64,000 nucleotides of DNA, taken from UBA4744 sp963717135. Its GTDB lineage: Bacteria > Actinomycetota > Acidimicrobiia > Spongiisociales > UBA4744. The stretch spans positions 868,001-932,000 of the forward strand of contig CAVQVN010000009.1 in the NCBI GenBank assembly GCA_963717135.1. Reading direction: 5' to 3'. The position numbers were made by a program, and so were the translations under genes. Below are positions 53,741-63,391 of the stretch, piece by piece (position 1 is the first letter of the stretch; each line of letters starts with the position of its first letter). The notes under the pieces are model-generated. The model ran no database searches, was not told the origin of the DNA, and saw nothing but the letters and a program-made list of their open reading frames with translations.

Positions 53741-55363
53741 CTAGAAGTCCATTCCAGGGCCGCCGCCGCCCGGCATAGCCGGCGCGTCTTCCTTCTGTTC
53801 GACGATCAGTGCCTCGGTGGTCAACAGCAGACCGGCGATCGAAGCGGCGTTCTGAACCGCCGATCGGGTCACCTTGGCAGGATCGATGATTCCGGCCACC
53901 AGGAGGTCCTCGAACACCCCGGTCTGAGCATTGAAGCCCATGCTTCCGCCGTCGTTGCGGACCCGGTCGGCAACTACGCCGCCTTCAAACCCGGCGTTGA
54001 CGGCGATCTGCCGAAGCGGCTCCTCGAGCGCCTTGCGCACAATGGCACGCCCGGTCTTCTCGTCATCCGTCCCGCCCCGCACTTTGTCGAGTGCATCCTG
54101 GGCACGGAGCAGAGCAACGCCGCCGCCGGGGACAATGCCCTCTTCGACGGCCGCTCTGGTCGCCGACAGGGCATCCTCGATGCGGTGCTTCTTCTCTTTG
54201 AGCTCAACCTCGGTCGCCGCTCCGACTTTGATGACGGCCACCCCGCCGGCCAGTTTGGCCAGACGTTCCTGCAGCTTTTCCCGGTCCCAGTCGGAATCGG
54301 AATTTTCGATCTCCCGTGAGATCTGCTTGATCCGGCCCTTGACATCGGCGTCGGTCCCGGCTCCCTCGACGATGGTCGTGTCGTCCTTGGTGACGACGAC
54401 CTTACGGGCCCGGCCCAGCATGTCGATCGAGACGTTCTCGAGCTTCAGCCCGACCTCTTCGGAAATCACCGTGCCGCCGGTCAGGATGGCGATGTCCTGC
54501 AACATGGCCTTCCGCCGCTCGCCGAATCCGGGCGCCTTGACGGCTACCGAGGCGAACGTGCCGCGGATCTTGTTGACGACCAGGGTGGCCAGGGCTTCGC
54601 CTTCGACGTCCTCGGAGAGGATCATGATCGGCTTGCCGGTCTGCATGACCTTCTCGAGAACCGGCAGCATGTCGTTGACCGACGTGATCTTCTGGTTGGC
54701 GATCAGGATGTAGACATCCTCGAGCACCGCTTCCTGACGATCCGGGTCGGTGATGAAGTACGGGGAGATGAAGCCCTTGTCGAACTGCATTCCCTCGGTG
54801 AATTCGAGTTCGATGCCGAACGTCTGGCCTTCTTCGACGGTGATCACACCGTCTTTCCCGACTTTGTCCATGGCTTCGGCGATCTTCTCGCCGATGGTGG
54901 AGTCGGCAGCCGAGATGGCGGCGACGTGAGCGATCTCGTCCCGGGAGGTGATCTCCCGGCTGAAGTCACCCATGAACTCGACGATCTTGCCGACCGCCTG
55001 TTCCATTCCCCGCTTCAGCTCCATCGGGTTGGCACCGGCGGCCACGTTGCGAAGGCCTTCTTTGACCATGGCCTGGGCCAGCACGGTGGCTGTGGTGGTT
55101 CCGTCACCGGCCACGTCGTTGGTCTTGGTAGCGACTTCCTTGGCGAGCTGGGCACCCATGTTCTCATAGGGGTCTTCCAGTTCGATCTCCTTGGCGATGG
55201 TGACACCATCGTTGGTGATGGTGGGGGCGCCCCACTTCTTCTCGAGCACGACGTTGCGACCCTTGGGGCCGAGTGTGACCTTCACCACGTCGGCGAGTTT
55301 GTTCACTCCCGCTTCGAGGCCCCGACGGGCATCCTCGTCGAAGAGCAAATTCTTTGCAGCCAT
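53741..55363 (-). CDS. groEL: Chaperonin GroEL
   Basis: A 540-residue 60-kDa chaperonin. The N-terminus AKNLLFDEDARRGLEAGVN and the nucleotide loop VAGDGTTTATVLAQ are intact, as is the apical domain. The C-terminal tail is Gly-rich (PGGGGPGMDF) but short of the repeated GGM type. It forms an operon with groES, 18 bases upstream, under two CIRCE operators. Confidence 0.96.
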   Translation of the reverse strand: MAAKNLLFDEDARRGLEAGVNKLADVVKVTLGPKGRNVVLEKKWGAPTITNDGVTIAKEIELEDPYENMGAQLAKEVATKTNDVAGDGTTTATVLAQAMVKEGLRNVAAGANPMELKRGMEQAVGKIVEFMGDFSREITSRDEIAHVAAISAADSTIGEKIAEAMDKVGKDGVITVEEGQTFGIELEFTEGMQFDKGFISPYFITDPDRQEAVLEDVYILIANQKITSVNDMLPVLEKVMQTGKPIMILSEDVEGEALATLVVNKIRGTFASVAVKAPGFGERRKAMLQDIAILTGGTVISEEVGLKLENVSIDMLGRARKVVVTKDDTTIVEGAGTDADVKGRIKQISREIENSDSDWDREKLQERLAKLAGGVAVIKVGAATEVELKEKKHRIEDALSATRAAVEEGIVPGGGVALLRAQDALDKVRGGTDDEKTGRAIVRKALEEPLRQIAVNAGFEGGVVADRVRNDGGSMGFNAQTGVFEDLLVAGIIDPAKVTRSAVQNAASIAGLLLTTEALIVEQKEDAPAMPGGGGPGMDF

Positions 55364-55381
55364 TGATAATCCTCCTGGTTC

Positions 55382-55672
55382 TTAAGCTACGACCGCGAGC
55401 AGGTCGCGAGACGAGAGGATCAGATACTCCTGGCCCTCGAACTTGATCTCGGTGCCCCCGTATTTCGAATAGACGACGGTGTCGCCTTCTTTCACATCCA
55501 TCGGGGTGCGCTCACCCTTGTCGTTGATCTCACCGGGTCCAACGGCCAGCACCTCACCCAACTGCGGCTTCTCTTTGGCCGTGTCGGGAATCACGAGGCC
55601 GGACGCGGTCCGCGCCTCTTGATCGTCCTTGGCCTTGACGACCACGCGGTCCCCCAAAGGCTTTAGTTTCAT
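55382..55672 (-). CDS. groES: Co-chaperonin GroES
   Basis: 96 residues. KPLGDRVVVKAKDDQEARTASGLVIPDTAKEKPQ-type sequence with the mobile loop and the C-terminal YSKYGGTEIKFEGQEYLIL are diagnostic. It caps the GroEL ring. It is the first gene of the operon. Confidence 0.96.
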   Translation of the reverse strand: MKLKPLGDRVVVKAKDDQEARTASGLVIPDTAKEKPQLGEVLAVGPGEINDKGERTPMDVKEGDTVVYSKYGGTEIKFEGQEYLILSSRDLLAVVA

Positions 55673-55696
55673 AACGGAGTCCCTCCTTCACTCGGG

Positions 55697-55723
55697 TTAG
55701 CACTCCTTGACTCTGAGTGCCAA
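55697..55723 (-). promoter_or_regulatory. CIRCE operator 1 (HrcA)
   Basis: TTAGCACTC, nine bases, GAGTGCCAA: eight of nine positions pair. It lies 25 bases upstream of groES. Confidence 0.9.
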
Positions 55724-55726
55724 CTC

Positions 55727-55753
55727 TAGCACTCTCCTGAATAGAGTGCTAAA
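55727..55753 (-). promoter_or_regulatory. CIRCE operator 2 (HrcA)
   Basis: CTAGCACTC, nine bases, GAGTGCTAA. It is three bases from the first operator. Two tandem sites imply tight HrcA control of groES-groEL. Confidence 0.9.
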
Positions 55754-55796
55754 TCGAGTTTCGCGCACTGGCCAGTAACCGTTGGCGCCAAGGCCA

Positions 55797-56882
55797 CTAC
55801 GCCCTTGGTTGCTCAGGGTCTTCGAGAAGCCAATGCAAGACCCCTCGCACAGGGGTGGTGGTCAGGTGAAAGAGGCCGGCCACGCCTCGACCAACTGCCC
55901 GATCGACCCTGGGAAGTCGGGGGCCACCTATGAAGCCGCGTCTCGAGAAGTAAACCCACAGGCCGACCGCAATGACGGCCATGAACCCGAGCAGCACGAA
56001 GTACGCCCAGGGCCGCTCGAGCTCCGGCATGTTGGCGAAATTCATGCCGTAGATCCCGGCCAGAAGGGTCAGAGGGAGGATGATGGCCGAGAACACGGTC
56101 AGGACCTTCATCACCTCATTCATACGTTCGGCGACCGCGCTCCGATAAGTCTCGAGTACCGACGAGAGAAGCGCTCGAGCCATATCAAGCGACTCGACCA
56201 CCCGGTAGCAATCGTCGTACACGCTGTCGAGCCTGCGCCGGGCCCGCTCGTCGATACAGGCCATCCCCTCGTGCGTAAGAGTGCGCACCATGTCGCGCTC
56301 GGGAGCCAGGGCGCGGCGCAATACGATGGCGTCTCGCCGGAAGGCTTGCACCATTCCCACCACGCTCGGATCTCCCGCCATCGAGAGCGATTCGAGATCG
56401 GATATCTGATCCTCCAGACCATCGACTAGCTGCAGCGACCTTCGGGCCGCGGTTTCGAGAATGCCGGCCAGCAGGACATCGGGCCGCAAAGCCGACAGGT
56501 CATTGGCCTCGAGTATTCGATCGCGATTCCAATCAACTCCCGGGATCGGGTTCCGGTGAAAGGTGATCAAGAACCTCTCCGATATGAACCCATCGAGCTC
56601 GGCGGTCGTCACCCGATCGTCGGCGAGAGCCGGACTATGTGAACAGAAGAACAGGTGATCGTCGTAGTCGTCAACCTTGGGGAACTCGGTGACGGCGTGT
56701 ACGTCGTCAAGGCCGACCCGGTTCAAGTCGAACTTGCGACCGATCTCTTCGACGAGGTCCGGCTCGATCGCATCAACGTCGAGCCAGAACCAAGCTGCCT
56801 CCCGCACCTCATCGGCCAGCTGGTGAATCTCTGGTTCCGAGTAGCGGGGCCGCCCATTGCTCACGGCTATCAAGCGCATCAT
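55797..56882 (-). CDS. corA: CorA-type magnesium/cobalt channel
   Basis: 361 residues. A long cytoplasmic domain is followed by two membrane helices; the first ends in the signature YGMNF (near residue 290) with the NMPEL loop. The C-terminal tail is about 45 residues longer than the canonical KKKKWL end and basic. It may start at either of two successive ATG codons. Confidence 0.9.
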   Translation of the reverse strand: MMRLIAVSNGRPRYSEPEIHQLADEVREAAWFWLDVDAIEPDLVEEIGRKFDLNRVGLDDVHAVTEFPKVDDYDDHLFFCSHSPALADDRVTTAELDGFISERFLITFHRNPIPGVDWNRDRILEANDLSALRPDVLLAGILETAARRSLQLVDGLEDQISDLESLSMAGDPSVVGMVQAFRRDAIVLRRALAPERDMVRTLTHEGMACIDERARRRLDSVYDDCYRVVESLDMARALLSSVLETYRSAVAERMNEVMKVLTVFSAIILPLTLLAGIYGMNFANMPELERPWAYFVLLGFMAVIAVGLWVYFSRRGFIGGPRLPRVDRAVGRGVAGLFHLTTTPVRGVLHWLLEDPEQPRA

Positions 56883-56933
56883 GTGAACCCGATTATCGGG
56901 TCAACCAGGGTCGAAGACGGGGATTTGGGAATC

Positions 56934-56975
56934 AGCGATCAGCTATCAGCTATCAGCTATCAGCTGTCAGCTCGC
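56934..56975. repeat. Heptanucleotide tandem repeat, AGCTATC type
   Basis: AGCGATC, three perfect AGCTATC, AGCTGTC and AGCTCGC lie in line, ending three bases before the stop of the M50 protease gene. The unit is the reverse complement of that at 13018. Confidence 0.85.
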
Positions 56976-56978
56976 TAC

Positions 56979-58100
56979 TCAAGATGAGGAATGCCGCTGC
57001 AACCAGCGAGTGATGTCGGTGGCGGAGACGATCCCGACCAATCTGCCCTCCTCCACGACCACCACCTGTTGACCGCTCACGCTCAGCTTGGCCAGAAGCT
57101 CCTGGGCCGGAGCATCGCCACTTACGGCGTCCACGGGTTGAAGCACCTTCATTACCTCGGAGACGAGCACCGTATCCCAGCGATTGCGAGGAATCGCGCC
57201 GAGTTGCTTGAGCGAGATCAAGCCCCGGACTCGCCCTTCCAGAACAGCAGGAAACGAGGCCTCGTTGCCGGTCATGAAGTGCTGATCGAACGCCTGTTGC
57301 AAAGTCAGATTGCCATCGACGGCAACGGGAGTGTGGGTCATGACCTGGGCGGCCGTCACTCCGGAGAGTCCGACTGTGACGGTCAACTGACTGAGGGCGG
57401 CCCCGGCTGCCTGGAACAAGAACCAACCGAGCACGATCCACCACAACCCACCAAATTCTCCCTGGAAGAAGATGCTCAACACACCAACCGCGATCATCAG
57501 GCCGGCGATGACCCTGCCTCCGTTGGCCGCGATTCGAGTCGCCTTGCCGTAGTCGCCCGAAGCCCGCCACACGATCGAACGCAACACCCGTCCTCCATCC
57601 AGCGGAAACCCGGGGAGGAGGTTGAACGCTCCGAGGAGGAGGTTGACCCAGCCCAGGCGGATCATCAGCTGATCGATGACGGATCTTTCTGAGACCCAGG
57701 CGGCCAAACCGAGGAACAATCCCCCGAGCAGGAACGACGACACCGGCCCGGCGATGGTGATGGCGAATTCGTCCTGGGGGTTGGCTACCTCAGACTCGAT
57801 CTCGGACACCCCGCCGAATATGAACAAGCGGATACGCCCCACCGAGATGCCCCGACGGACGGCCACCACCGAGTGGCTCAATTCGTGGACCAGGACACTC
57901 CCGAAGAACAGCAAAGCTCCCGACAGGGCCGCCAACCACAATGTGACATCGCCGGCCGGCTCAACCACTCCCGACTGTTGGGCATCGATGAGATCCCCCC
58001 AGAAGAAGAACACGATGAGGAAGAAGATCACCAACCACGACGTGTCCACCACAATGGGGATCCCCAGGATCCGGCCGATCCGAACCCCGCCTCCGTTCAC
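56979..58100 (-). CDS. Site-2-type M50 metalloprotease with CBS domains
   Basis: About 373 residues. Membrane segments flank VLVHELSHSVVA (HExxH zinc site) and PLDGGRVL (third ligand Asp), and two CBS domains occupy the C-terminal 130 residues (VMTHTPVAVDGNLTLQQAF; VVEEGRLVGIVSATDITRWL). This is the SpoIVFB/Rip3-like layout. The CBS pair may sense adenine nucleotides. The GTG start at 58100 overlaps the tsaD stop (GTGA). The substrate, often an anti-sigma factor in this family, is unknown. Confidence 0.88.
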   Translation of the reverse strand: MNGGGVRIGRILGIPIVVDTSWLVIFFLIVFFFWGDLIDAQQSGVVEPAGDVTLWLAALSGALLFFGSVLVHELSHSVVAVRRGISVGRIRLFIFGGVSEIESEVANPQDEFAITIAGPVSSFLLGGLFLGLAAWVSERSVIDQLMIRLGWVNLLLGAFNLLPGFPLDGGRVLRSIVWRASGDYGKATRIAANGGRVIAGLMIAVGVLSIFFQGEFGGLWWIVLGWFLFQAAGAALSQLTVTVGLSGVTAAQVMTHTPVAVDGNLTLQQAFDQHFMTGNEASFPAVLEGRVRGLISLKQLGAIPRNRWDTVLVSEVMKVLQPVDAVSGDAPAQELLAKLSVSGQQVVVVEEGRLVGIVSATDITRWLQRHSSS

Positions 58101-59113
58101 CGGAAATCGAGAGACATGGACGAATCCACTTGGCCATCCCAGGAGGTGTAGTTGCCCTGCGACAACCAGTGCGACCCCGCTGCCCCGATCATCGCGGCGT
58201 TGTCGGTGCACAGCAACGGCGATGGCAGCATGAGCCGGACGCCGCGCCGGTCGGCTTCTTCTTGCAGACGGACTCTCAACCGCCGGTTGGCAAGAACTCC
58301 TCCCCCACCACCGACCAGCTTGACCCCTGTATCGTCGACCGCGTTGAAAGTCTTGGTAACCAGCGCGTCGACGATGGCTTCCTGGACGGAGGCGGCCACG
58401 TCGGCCAGAGCCGGTAGCTCATTGGAACCCGCGGCTTTCTTGATAAAGGTCACCACCGACGTCTTCAGCCCGGAGAAAGACAGGTTGTAGCGATGGTCGG
58501 GAAGGGCCCGGGGGAAGCGGACGGCGGCCGGGTCTCCGTTGGTTGAGGCCCGGTCGATGGCCGGTCCGCCCGGGTATCCCAGACCCATGAACCGGGCCAG
58601 TTTGTCGAACGCTTCACCGGATGCGTCGTCGATCGTACGGCCCAGAACCTCGTAATCCCCCCAGTCCCGAACGTGGACGATCTGGCTGTGCCCCCCGGAA
58701 GCCAGAACCACCACCGCCGGAGGCTGAAACTCGTCGAACTCCAGCCGGGGAGCGAAGAGGTGGCCTTCCATATGATCGACTCCGACAAACGGAAGCTGTC
58801 TCGCCCACGCCGTCGCCTTGCCGAACGAGAAGCCGACCAGAAGCGCACCGACCAGGCCGGGGCCCTGAGTGGCGGCCACCCCGTCGAGATCGTCGGGATG
58901 CACGCCCGCTTCACTGAGCGCCCGGTGCGTCAACGAACGAATTGCCTCGACGTGGGCTCGGGCGGCCACCTCGGGAACTACTCCGCCGAATCGCGAGTGC
59001 AGGTCGACCTGGGAGGCAAGCACATTGGAGAGCGGTTTGGTCCCCCGGACAACTGCCACCGCAGTTTCATCACAGCTGGTCTCAAAAGCCAGAACGGTTG
59101 GTGCGACGCTCAT
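58097..59113 (-). CDS. tsaD: tRNA t6A transferase TsaD
   Basis: 338 residues of the Kae1/Gcp family. FETSCDETAVAVV near the start, HMEGHLFAP (iron-binding HxxxH) and GGGGVLANRRLR are present. With TsaB and TsaE, encoded in the same operon, it moves threonylcarbamoyl to A37 of ANN-decoding tRNAs. Confidence 0.95.
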   Translation of the reverse strand: MSVAPTVLAFETSCDETAVAVVRGTKPLSNVLASQVDLHSRFGGVVPEVAARAHVEAIRSLTHRALSEAGVHPDDLDGVAATQGPGLVGALLVGFSFGKATAWARQLPFVGVDHMEGHLFAPRLEFDEFQPPAVVVLASGGHSQIVHVRDWGDYEVLGRTIDDASGEAFDKLARFMGLGYPGGPAIDRASTNGDPAAVRFPRALPDHRYNLSFSGLKTSVVTFIKKAAGSNELPALADVAASVQEAIVDALVTKTFNAVDDTGVKLVGGGGGVLANRRLRVRLQEEADRRGVRLMLPSPLLCTDNAAMIGAAGSHWLSQGNYTSWDGQVDSSMSLDFR

Positions 59114-59619
59114 ACCAGGCCACCCCGGATCTCTTCGAGACGGGCGCCATATTCCGGCTCATCGATGTCGTGGACCCACATGATGAGAGCGTCTTCGTCA
59201 CCGTAGTAGCTCTTGCGCACCCCCACCGGCGCCATCCCGAACGTCCGGTAAAGCTCCTGGGCCGATCGATTGGAGGCGCGCACCTCGAGGGTGAGATGTC
59301 GCGCGCCCCCTTCGAGAGCGGCATCGATCAACCGGAGCATCAGTCTCGTGCCGAGCTTCCGGCCGCGCGCTCCGGAGGCTACGGCCATCGTGGTCACATG
59401 GGCTTCGTCGACGGCCTGCAGCAGACCCGCGTACCCGGCAACATCGCCGGCTTCGTCTACGGCCACTACGTAGAAACGGCCGGTTTGACCGAGTTCGTCA
59501 TGGAACACCCCCTCCGACCAGGGTTGCGGGAAGGTCTGGCGCTCGAGCCGATAGACGGCCGGAATGTCGGCAACGATCATCGTTCGAATGTCGACTAGGC
59601 CGGCGGTGGTTGCGCCCAC
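59110..59619 (-). CDS. rimI: Ribosomal protein bS18 N-acetyltransferase RimI-type
   Basis: 169 residues of GNAT fold. LERQTFPQPWSEGVF is the typical RimI helix, ATMAVASGARGRKLGTRLMLRLI-type sequence forms the acetyl-CoA loop (VASGARGRKLGTRLM), and LEVRASNRSAQELYRTFGM is motif B. I chose the GTG at 59619, with GGAGG seven bases upstream, because the first strand (VDIRTM) would be lost with the ATG at 59580. It overlaps tsaB by 25 bases and tsaD by four. Confidence 0.88.
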   Translation of the reverse strand: MGATTAGLVDIRTMIVADIPAVYRLERQTFPQPWSEGVFHDELGQTGRFYVVAVDEAGDVAGYAGLLQAVDEAHVTTMAVASGARGRKLGTRLMLRLIDAALEGGARHLTLEVRASNRSAQELYRTFGMAPVGVRKSYYGDEDALIMWVHDIDEPEYGARLEEIRGGLV

Positions 59620-60314
59620 GGACCCTCCTCCCGGTAGTTCTTCCAGCCGATCGCGGCGTCGGGTTCACGCAAGTACAGAGGCCTGACTTCGTCGGCGTGT
59701 GGAAAGTCCTCGCGCTCGACCCGTCCTACGGCGAGTTCCAGCATCGCCTCCGCGGCGGGGAATTGGGGACGGCCGCTCTTGACCCGGTGCAAGCCCCGGA
59801 AGAAGCCATCCGGAAGAGCAGCCCAATTCCCCACCACCAGAGCATCCCCGGGGTCCGACTGCAATATGGCCCGGAAGCGCTCCACGGTCACCAGTTGAGG
59901 AGGCCCGTCCTTGACGACGCCCCCGGGCACCGCCCGATAGGACGCCACTGCCAGTTCGCCCCGGCGCACATCGACTACCGACCAGATATGACGGCGATGG
60001 GTCGCAGCCCGCAAAGCGATTATGTCCAAGGAGTTGAGCGGGACCAACGGGACGCCCAGGGCGGCCGCCAGACCCTGGGCGGTCGACAGACCGACCCGGA
60101 TACCCGTGTACAGCCCGGGACCGACATCGACCACAATGGCGTCGAGCTCATGGGGGCGCCAGCCCACCTGATCGAAACAGAAGTCCAGGGCCGAGACGAT
60201 GAAAGCCGCATGACCCCGCCGGTCAACCCGTTCGGCCGACGCGACAACCTCCCGCCCCATCCCCAGGGCCACCGAAGAAGCCGGGGTCGCCGCCTCGATG
60301 GCCAGCAGCCTCAT
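59595..60314 (-). CDS. tsaB: t6A synthesis protein TsaB
   Basis: 239 residues, an inactive paralogue of TsaD that scaffolds it. LLAIEAATPASSVAL at the start and VVDVGPGLYTGIRVGLSTAQGLA are the family marks. Overlaps of four bases join it to tsaE. Confidence 0.92.
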   Translation of the reverse strand: MRLLAIEAATPASSVALGMGREVVASAERVDRRGHAAFIVSALDFCFDQVGWRPHELDAIVVDVGPGLYTGIRVGLSTAQGLAAALGVPLVPLNSLDIIALRAATHRRHIWSVVDVRRGELAVASYRAVPGGVVKDGPPQLVTVERFRAILQSDPGDALVVGNWAALPDGFFRGLHRVKSGRPQFPAAEAMLELAVGRVEREDFPHADEVRPLYLREPDAAIGWKNYREEGPWAQPPPA

Positions 60315-60769
60315 TCGACCATCTCCTTCAGAGACCGATCCTCCCAGGCACCCTGAGACGAGAGGCGCAGAACCCGCTCGCCGGGTCCGGTGACTTCGAT
60401 TTCAACGCGCAGATGATCGTCGGGCATGGCGGAGACGACGACGTTCCCCCACTCGATGATGAGTACGCCTTCCCGAGCTTCCTCAAACAGATCGAGGTCC
60501 TCCAGTTCGTTCAGTGAACCCAGGCGATAGACGTCGGCATGGGTGAGGGAGATGAAACCGCCTGCGTACCGGCGCACCAGCATGAAGCTGGGACTGATCA
60601 CCGGTTCTTCGATCCCCAGACCTTCCGCCAATCCGCCTGCGAAAGCAGTCTTGCCTGCCCCCAGCTCCCCGGCCAGCAGAATGACGTCGCCCGGGCTGAG
60701 AAAACTGGCCAACCGTCGGCCGATAGCCCTGGTCTCGACCTCACCCGCCGATCTGAGCTCGATCGTCAT
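60311..60769 (-). CDS. tsaE: t6A synthesis ATPase TsaE
   Basis: 152 residues. LLAGELGAGKTAFAGGLAEGLG is the P loop in family context (GELGAGKT), SPSFMLVRRY and HADVYRLGS follow, and IIEWGN is the Walker-like Glu/Trp site. The ATG at 60769 overlaps the udg stop by four bases. A longer reading to 61480 only runs through udg in another frame. Confidence 0.92.
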   Translation of the reverse strand: MTIELRSAGEVETRAIGRRLASFLSPGDVILLAGELGAGKTAFAGGLAEGLGIEEPVISPSFMLVRRYAGGFISLTHADVYRLGSLNELEDLDLFEEAREGVLIIEWGNVVVSAMPDDHLRVEIEVTGPGERVLRLSSQGAWEDRSLKEMVE

Positions 60770-61398
60770 CGGAACAAACCCAACTGCTCGACCGTACCCC
60801 CGGCTTCCGTTTCGGGGACGGGGCCGGACCGGTCTTCGAGCTTGTCCTTCATCAACGCAAAGTCTTGCTGCATGGACGCCAGCACCGAGGCGCCGCCCCG
60901 GAGGGCAGCCGCCGGGTGGAAGGTGGGAATCACCGTCCGGTTCCACCACGGATATGCCCGTCCTCGGAGCCGGGTGATCCCTCTTTCCTCCTTGAGAAGG
61001 AGTTTCGTCGCGAAGTTGCCCAGAGTCATGACCACCATCGGGTCGACCAGCCGGATCTGGTCTGCCAGGTAGCCCTTGCAGGCAGCGATCTCGTCGGGTC
61101 GCGGATCGCGATTGCCCGGTGGGCGGCACTTGACGACATTGGCGATATAGGCGTCGGACCGTTCGAGACCGATCTCGGATAGAAGGCGGTTGAGGAGTTG
61201 GCCGGCCGCTCCGACGAAGGGCAACCCCTGCAAGTCTTCGTTCCGGCCGGGGCCTTCGCCCACGAACATCACTCGGGCCCCGGTAGTACCGTCGCCGAAT
61301 ACGACATGGGTACGGGTGGCAGCCAGCCCGCACGCCGTGCAAGAGGAAGCCTGTTCGGCCAATCGTCTCAGTTCTTCCGTCGTATTCACGTCCGACAT
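60766..61398 (-). CDS. udg: Uracil-DNA glycosylase, family 4 (Fe-S)
   Basis: 210 residues. C20TAC23 with C near 95 and C near 110 (NVVKCRPPGNRDP, AACKGYL) form the 4Fe-4S site of family 4 enzymes. GEGPGRNEDLQGLPFVG-type sequence is the catalytic motif (GEGPGxxEDxxG) and HPAAALR the second. It removes uracil from DNA. It is inserted between the peptidase and tsa genes. Confidence 0.92.
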   Translation of the reverse strand: MSDVNTTEELRRLAEQASSCTACGLAATRTHVVFGDGTTGARVMFVGEGPGRNEDLQGLPFVGAAGQLLNRLLSEIGLERSDAYIANVVKCRPPGNRDPRPDEIAACKGYLADQIRLVDPMVVMTLGNFATKLLLKEERGITRLRGRAYPWWNRTVIPTFHPAAALRGGASVLASMQQDFALMKDKLEDRSGPVPETEAGGTVEQLGLFR

Positions 61399-61403
61399 TC
61401 ACT

Positions 61404-62294
61404 TCACCCGGAGTCCGGCACTGCCACCGCCTGCATCGCTGCCTCGATGGCGCGACCCGTTGCGACGAAGGCGGCTTCACCGACCAGATCGACCGAAGCG
61501 CTCACTTCCCCACACGAGACTGCAAAAGCGGCATCGCCATCATATCGAGTGTGACCCGGTCGGAGGCAGACGGCCAAAGCATCTTGAGCCCGAACGGCCA
61601 CGCGGATCAGTTCGTCGCGGACCAGGCGGGCGTCGGTCGCAATCACCACCAGCGTGGTGTTGGTGGCCGCGTCCAGGAGAAACGCCGGCGGACCGGGAAT
61701 GGGAGATCCTCCGGTCAGGGGATCCCCTTCCAGAGTGAAGACGTCGCCGACGGCGTTGACGACTACCAAAGCGCCCACCCGCGCTCCATCCACCGGGACA
61801 CTGGCCGATCCCAGACCTCCTCGTTTGATTGCTTCGAAGCCGCGCCATCCGGCCACTGTTGCCCCTGTGCCGGCCCCCACTCCGCCCATTTCTACGGGGT
61901 CTCCCGATGCCGATTGCAGGGCAGCCGCTCCTTGAGATGGGCCGGGGCGAACGGAGGGATCGCCCATGAACAGGTCAAAGATGACCGCGGCGGGGACGAT
62001 CGGAACTGGTCCCGCCGGGGTGGGGTGGCCTCTACCGGCCTTCTCGAGTTCGGCCATGACGCCGTCGGCGGCCGCCAGCCCGAAGGCACTTCCCCCGGCC
62101 AGAAGGATCGCCTGAATGGTTTCAACCCTCATGCCGGGCGCCAACAAGGCCGTCTCCCGACTTCCGGGTGCGCCTCCCCGAATCTCCACGGCGGCCACAT
62201 TCGGTTCGGGGAAAACCAGGACGGTGCAGCCGGTCATCGCCACCGGATCGGTCCAGTGACCGACCTCAACGCCGGGGATCGACGTGATGGTCAC
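61404..62294 (-). CDS. P1-family (DmpA-like) aminopeptidase
   Basis: 296 residues of the self-cleaving N-terminal-nucleophile hydrolase family S58. GSAFGLAAADGVMAELE and RGGLGSAS with the nucleophile Ser are typical, with GGVGAGTGATVAGW before it. DmpA-like enzymes cut D- or beta-amino acid peptides; coupling to alanine racemase may hint at D-Ala metabolism. The GTG at 62294 overlaps the alr stop. Confidence 0.85.
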   Translation of the reverse strand: MTITSIPGVEVGHWTDPVAMTGCTVLVFPEPNVAAVEIRGGAPGSRETALLAPGMRVETIQAILLAGGSAFGLAAADGVMAELEKAGRGHPTPAGPVPIVPAAVIFDLFMGDPSVRPGPSQGAAALQSASGDPVEMGGVGAGTGATVAGWRGFEAIKRGGLGSASVPVDGARVGALVVVNAVGDVFTLEGDPLTGGSPIPGPPAFLLDAATNTTLVVIATDARLVRDELIRVAVRAQDALAVCLRPGHTRYDGDAAFAVSCGEVSASVDLVGEAAFVATGRAIEAAMQAVAVPDSG

Positions 62295-63391
62295 GGCAGG
62301 TACCTCCTTGGCAGGCGGGGCCCGATCTGACACACAATCTCGTATGAGATGGTGTCGAGGTGCTCGGCCCACTGGTCGGCGGTCACCGCTTCGGAGCCTT
62401 GCGATCCGAGCAAAACCACCTCGTCGCCCACCTCAACCGGGTCGTCGCCCACATCGACCACGATCTGGTCCATGGTTACGGTTCCCGCCAACGGGTGACG
62501 CTTGCCTCCTATCAGTACTTCGCCCCCGTGAGCTCCGAGCGCTCGTGGCAATCCGTCCGCATACCCGACCGGCACCGTGGCCACCTGGGCGTCAACCGGC
62601 AGACCTTTGCGGCGGCCGTACGAGGGACGGGTGCCGGCCGGATATCGCCGCACCATCGAGACGTGGGAGATCACCCGCATCGCCGGTCGAAGATCGAGGT
62701 CGGGCACCATACCGGGAGTCGGACGCTGCCCGTAGATGCCGATGCCGACTCGCACCAGATCTAGTCGAGTTTCCGGGTAGAGGAGGGTCGCGGCAGTGTT
62801 GGCCGCATGCCGCACCGGCACCTCGATGCCCGCCCGGCGAAGCAACTCCACAAAACCATCGAAGGTTTCGAGTTGTTGCCGGGTGAAGACCGCATCGTCT
62901 TCCGCGACCGCGAAATGGGTCCAGACCCCGTCGAGTTGGAGATGCGAGTCGGCCATGATCGCTGCGATCAGGTCCCGGGCGTCGGCCACAGTGGCACCCA
63001 CCCGATGCATACCTGTGTCCACCTTCAGGTGGACGGGCAGCGGCCGATCGACCACCCGGCTCAACGCGGCCACGAACCCGGCGGAATAGACGGTGGGGAT
63101 CAGATCCCAGGCGATGACCTCACGGGCCGACACTTCGGGCGGCTCCGACAACAAGAGAAGGGGAGCATCGATCCCTGCCTCCCGCAAACGGATGGCCTCC
63201 TCCACTAGTGCCACGGCCAGCATGGAAGCTCCGGCCTCCAGGGCGGCCTCGGCCACCGGAACATCGCCGTGGCCGTAGGCGTCGGCCTTGACGACCGCGC
63301 ACAACGAGGCAGGCGCGGCAATCTCGCAGAACAGCCGGACATTGTGGGCGATTGCGTCCAGGTCGATCTCGACCCACGATGGTCTCACCAC
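62291..63391 (-). CDS. alr: Alanine racemase
   Basis: 366 residues, PLP fold III. AVVKADAYGHG holds the Schiff-base Lys35, DTGMHRVG and RPSYGRRKGLP follow (the catalytic Tyr is in SYGR), and VTMDQIVVDVG closes the active site. It makes D-Ala for peptidoglycan. It overlaps nnrD by seven bases. Confidence 0.94.
   Translation of the reverse strand: MVRPSWVEIDLDAIAHNVRLFCEIAAPASLCAVVKADAYGHGDVPVAEAALEAGASMLAVALVEEAIRLREAGIDAPLLLLSEPPEVSAREVIAWDLIPTVYSAGFVAALSRVVDRPLPVHLKVDTGMHRVGATVADARDLIAAIMADSHLQLDGVWTHFAVAEDDAVFTRQQLETFDGFVELLRRAGIEVPVRHAANTAATLLYPETRLDLVRVGIGIYGQRPTPGMVPDLDLRPAMRVISHVSMVRRYPAGTRPSYGRRKGLPVDAQVATVPVGYADGLPRALGAHGGEVLIGGKRHPLAGTVTMDQIVVDVGDDPVEVGDEVVLLGSQGSEAVTADQWAEHLDTISYEIVCQIGPRLPRRYLP

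Noticed and set aside
60770..61480. N-terminal extension of tsaE through udg
   Set aside because: The tsaE domain starts at 60769 with a normal ATGA overlap; the extension reads udg in the wrong frame.
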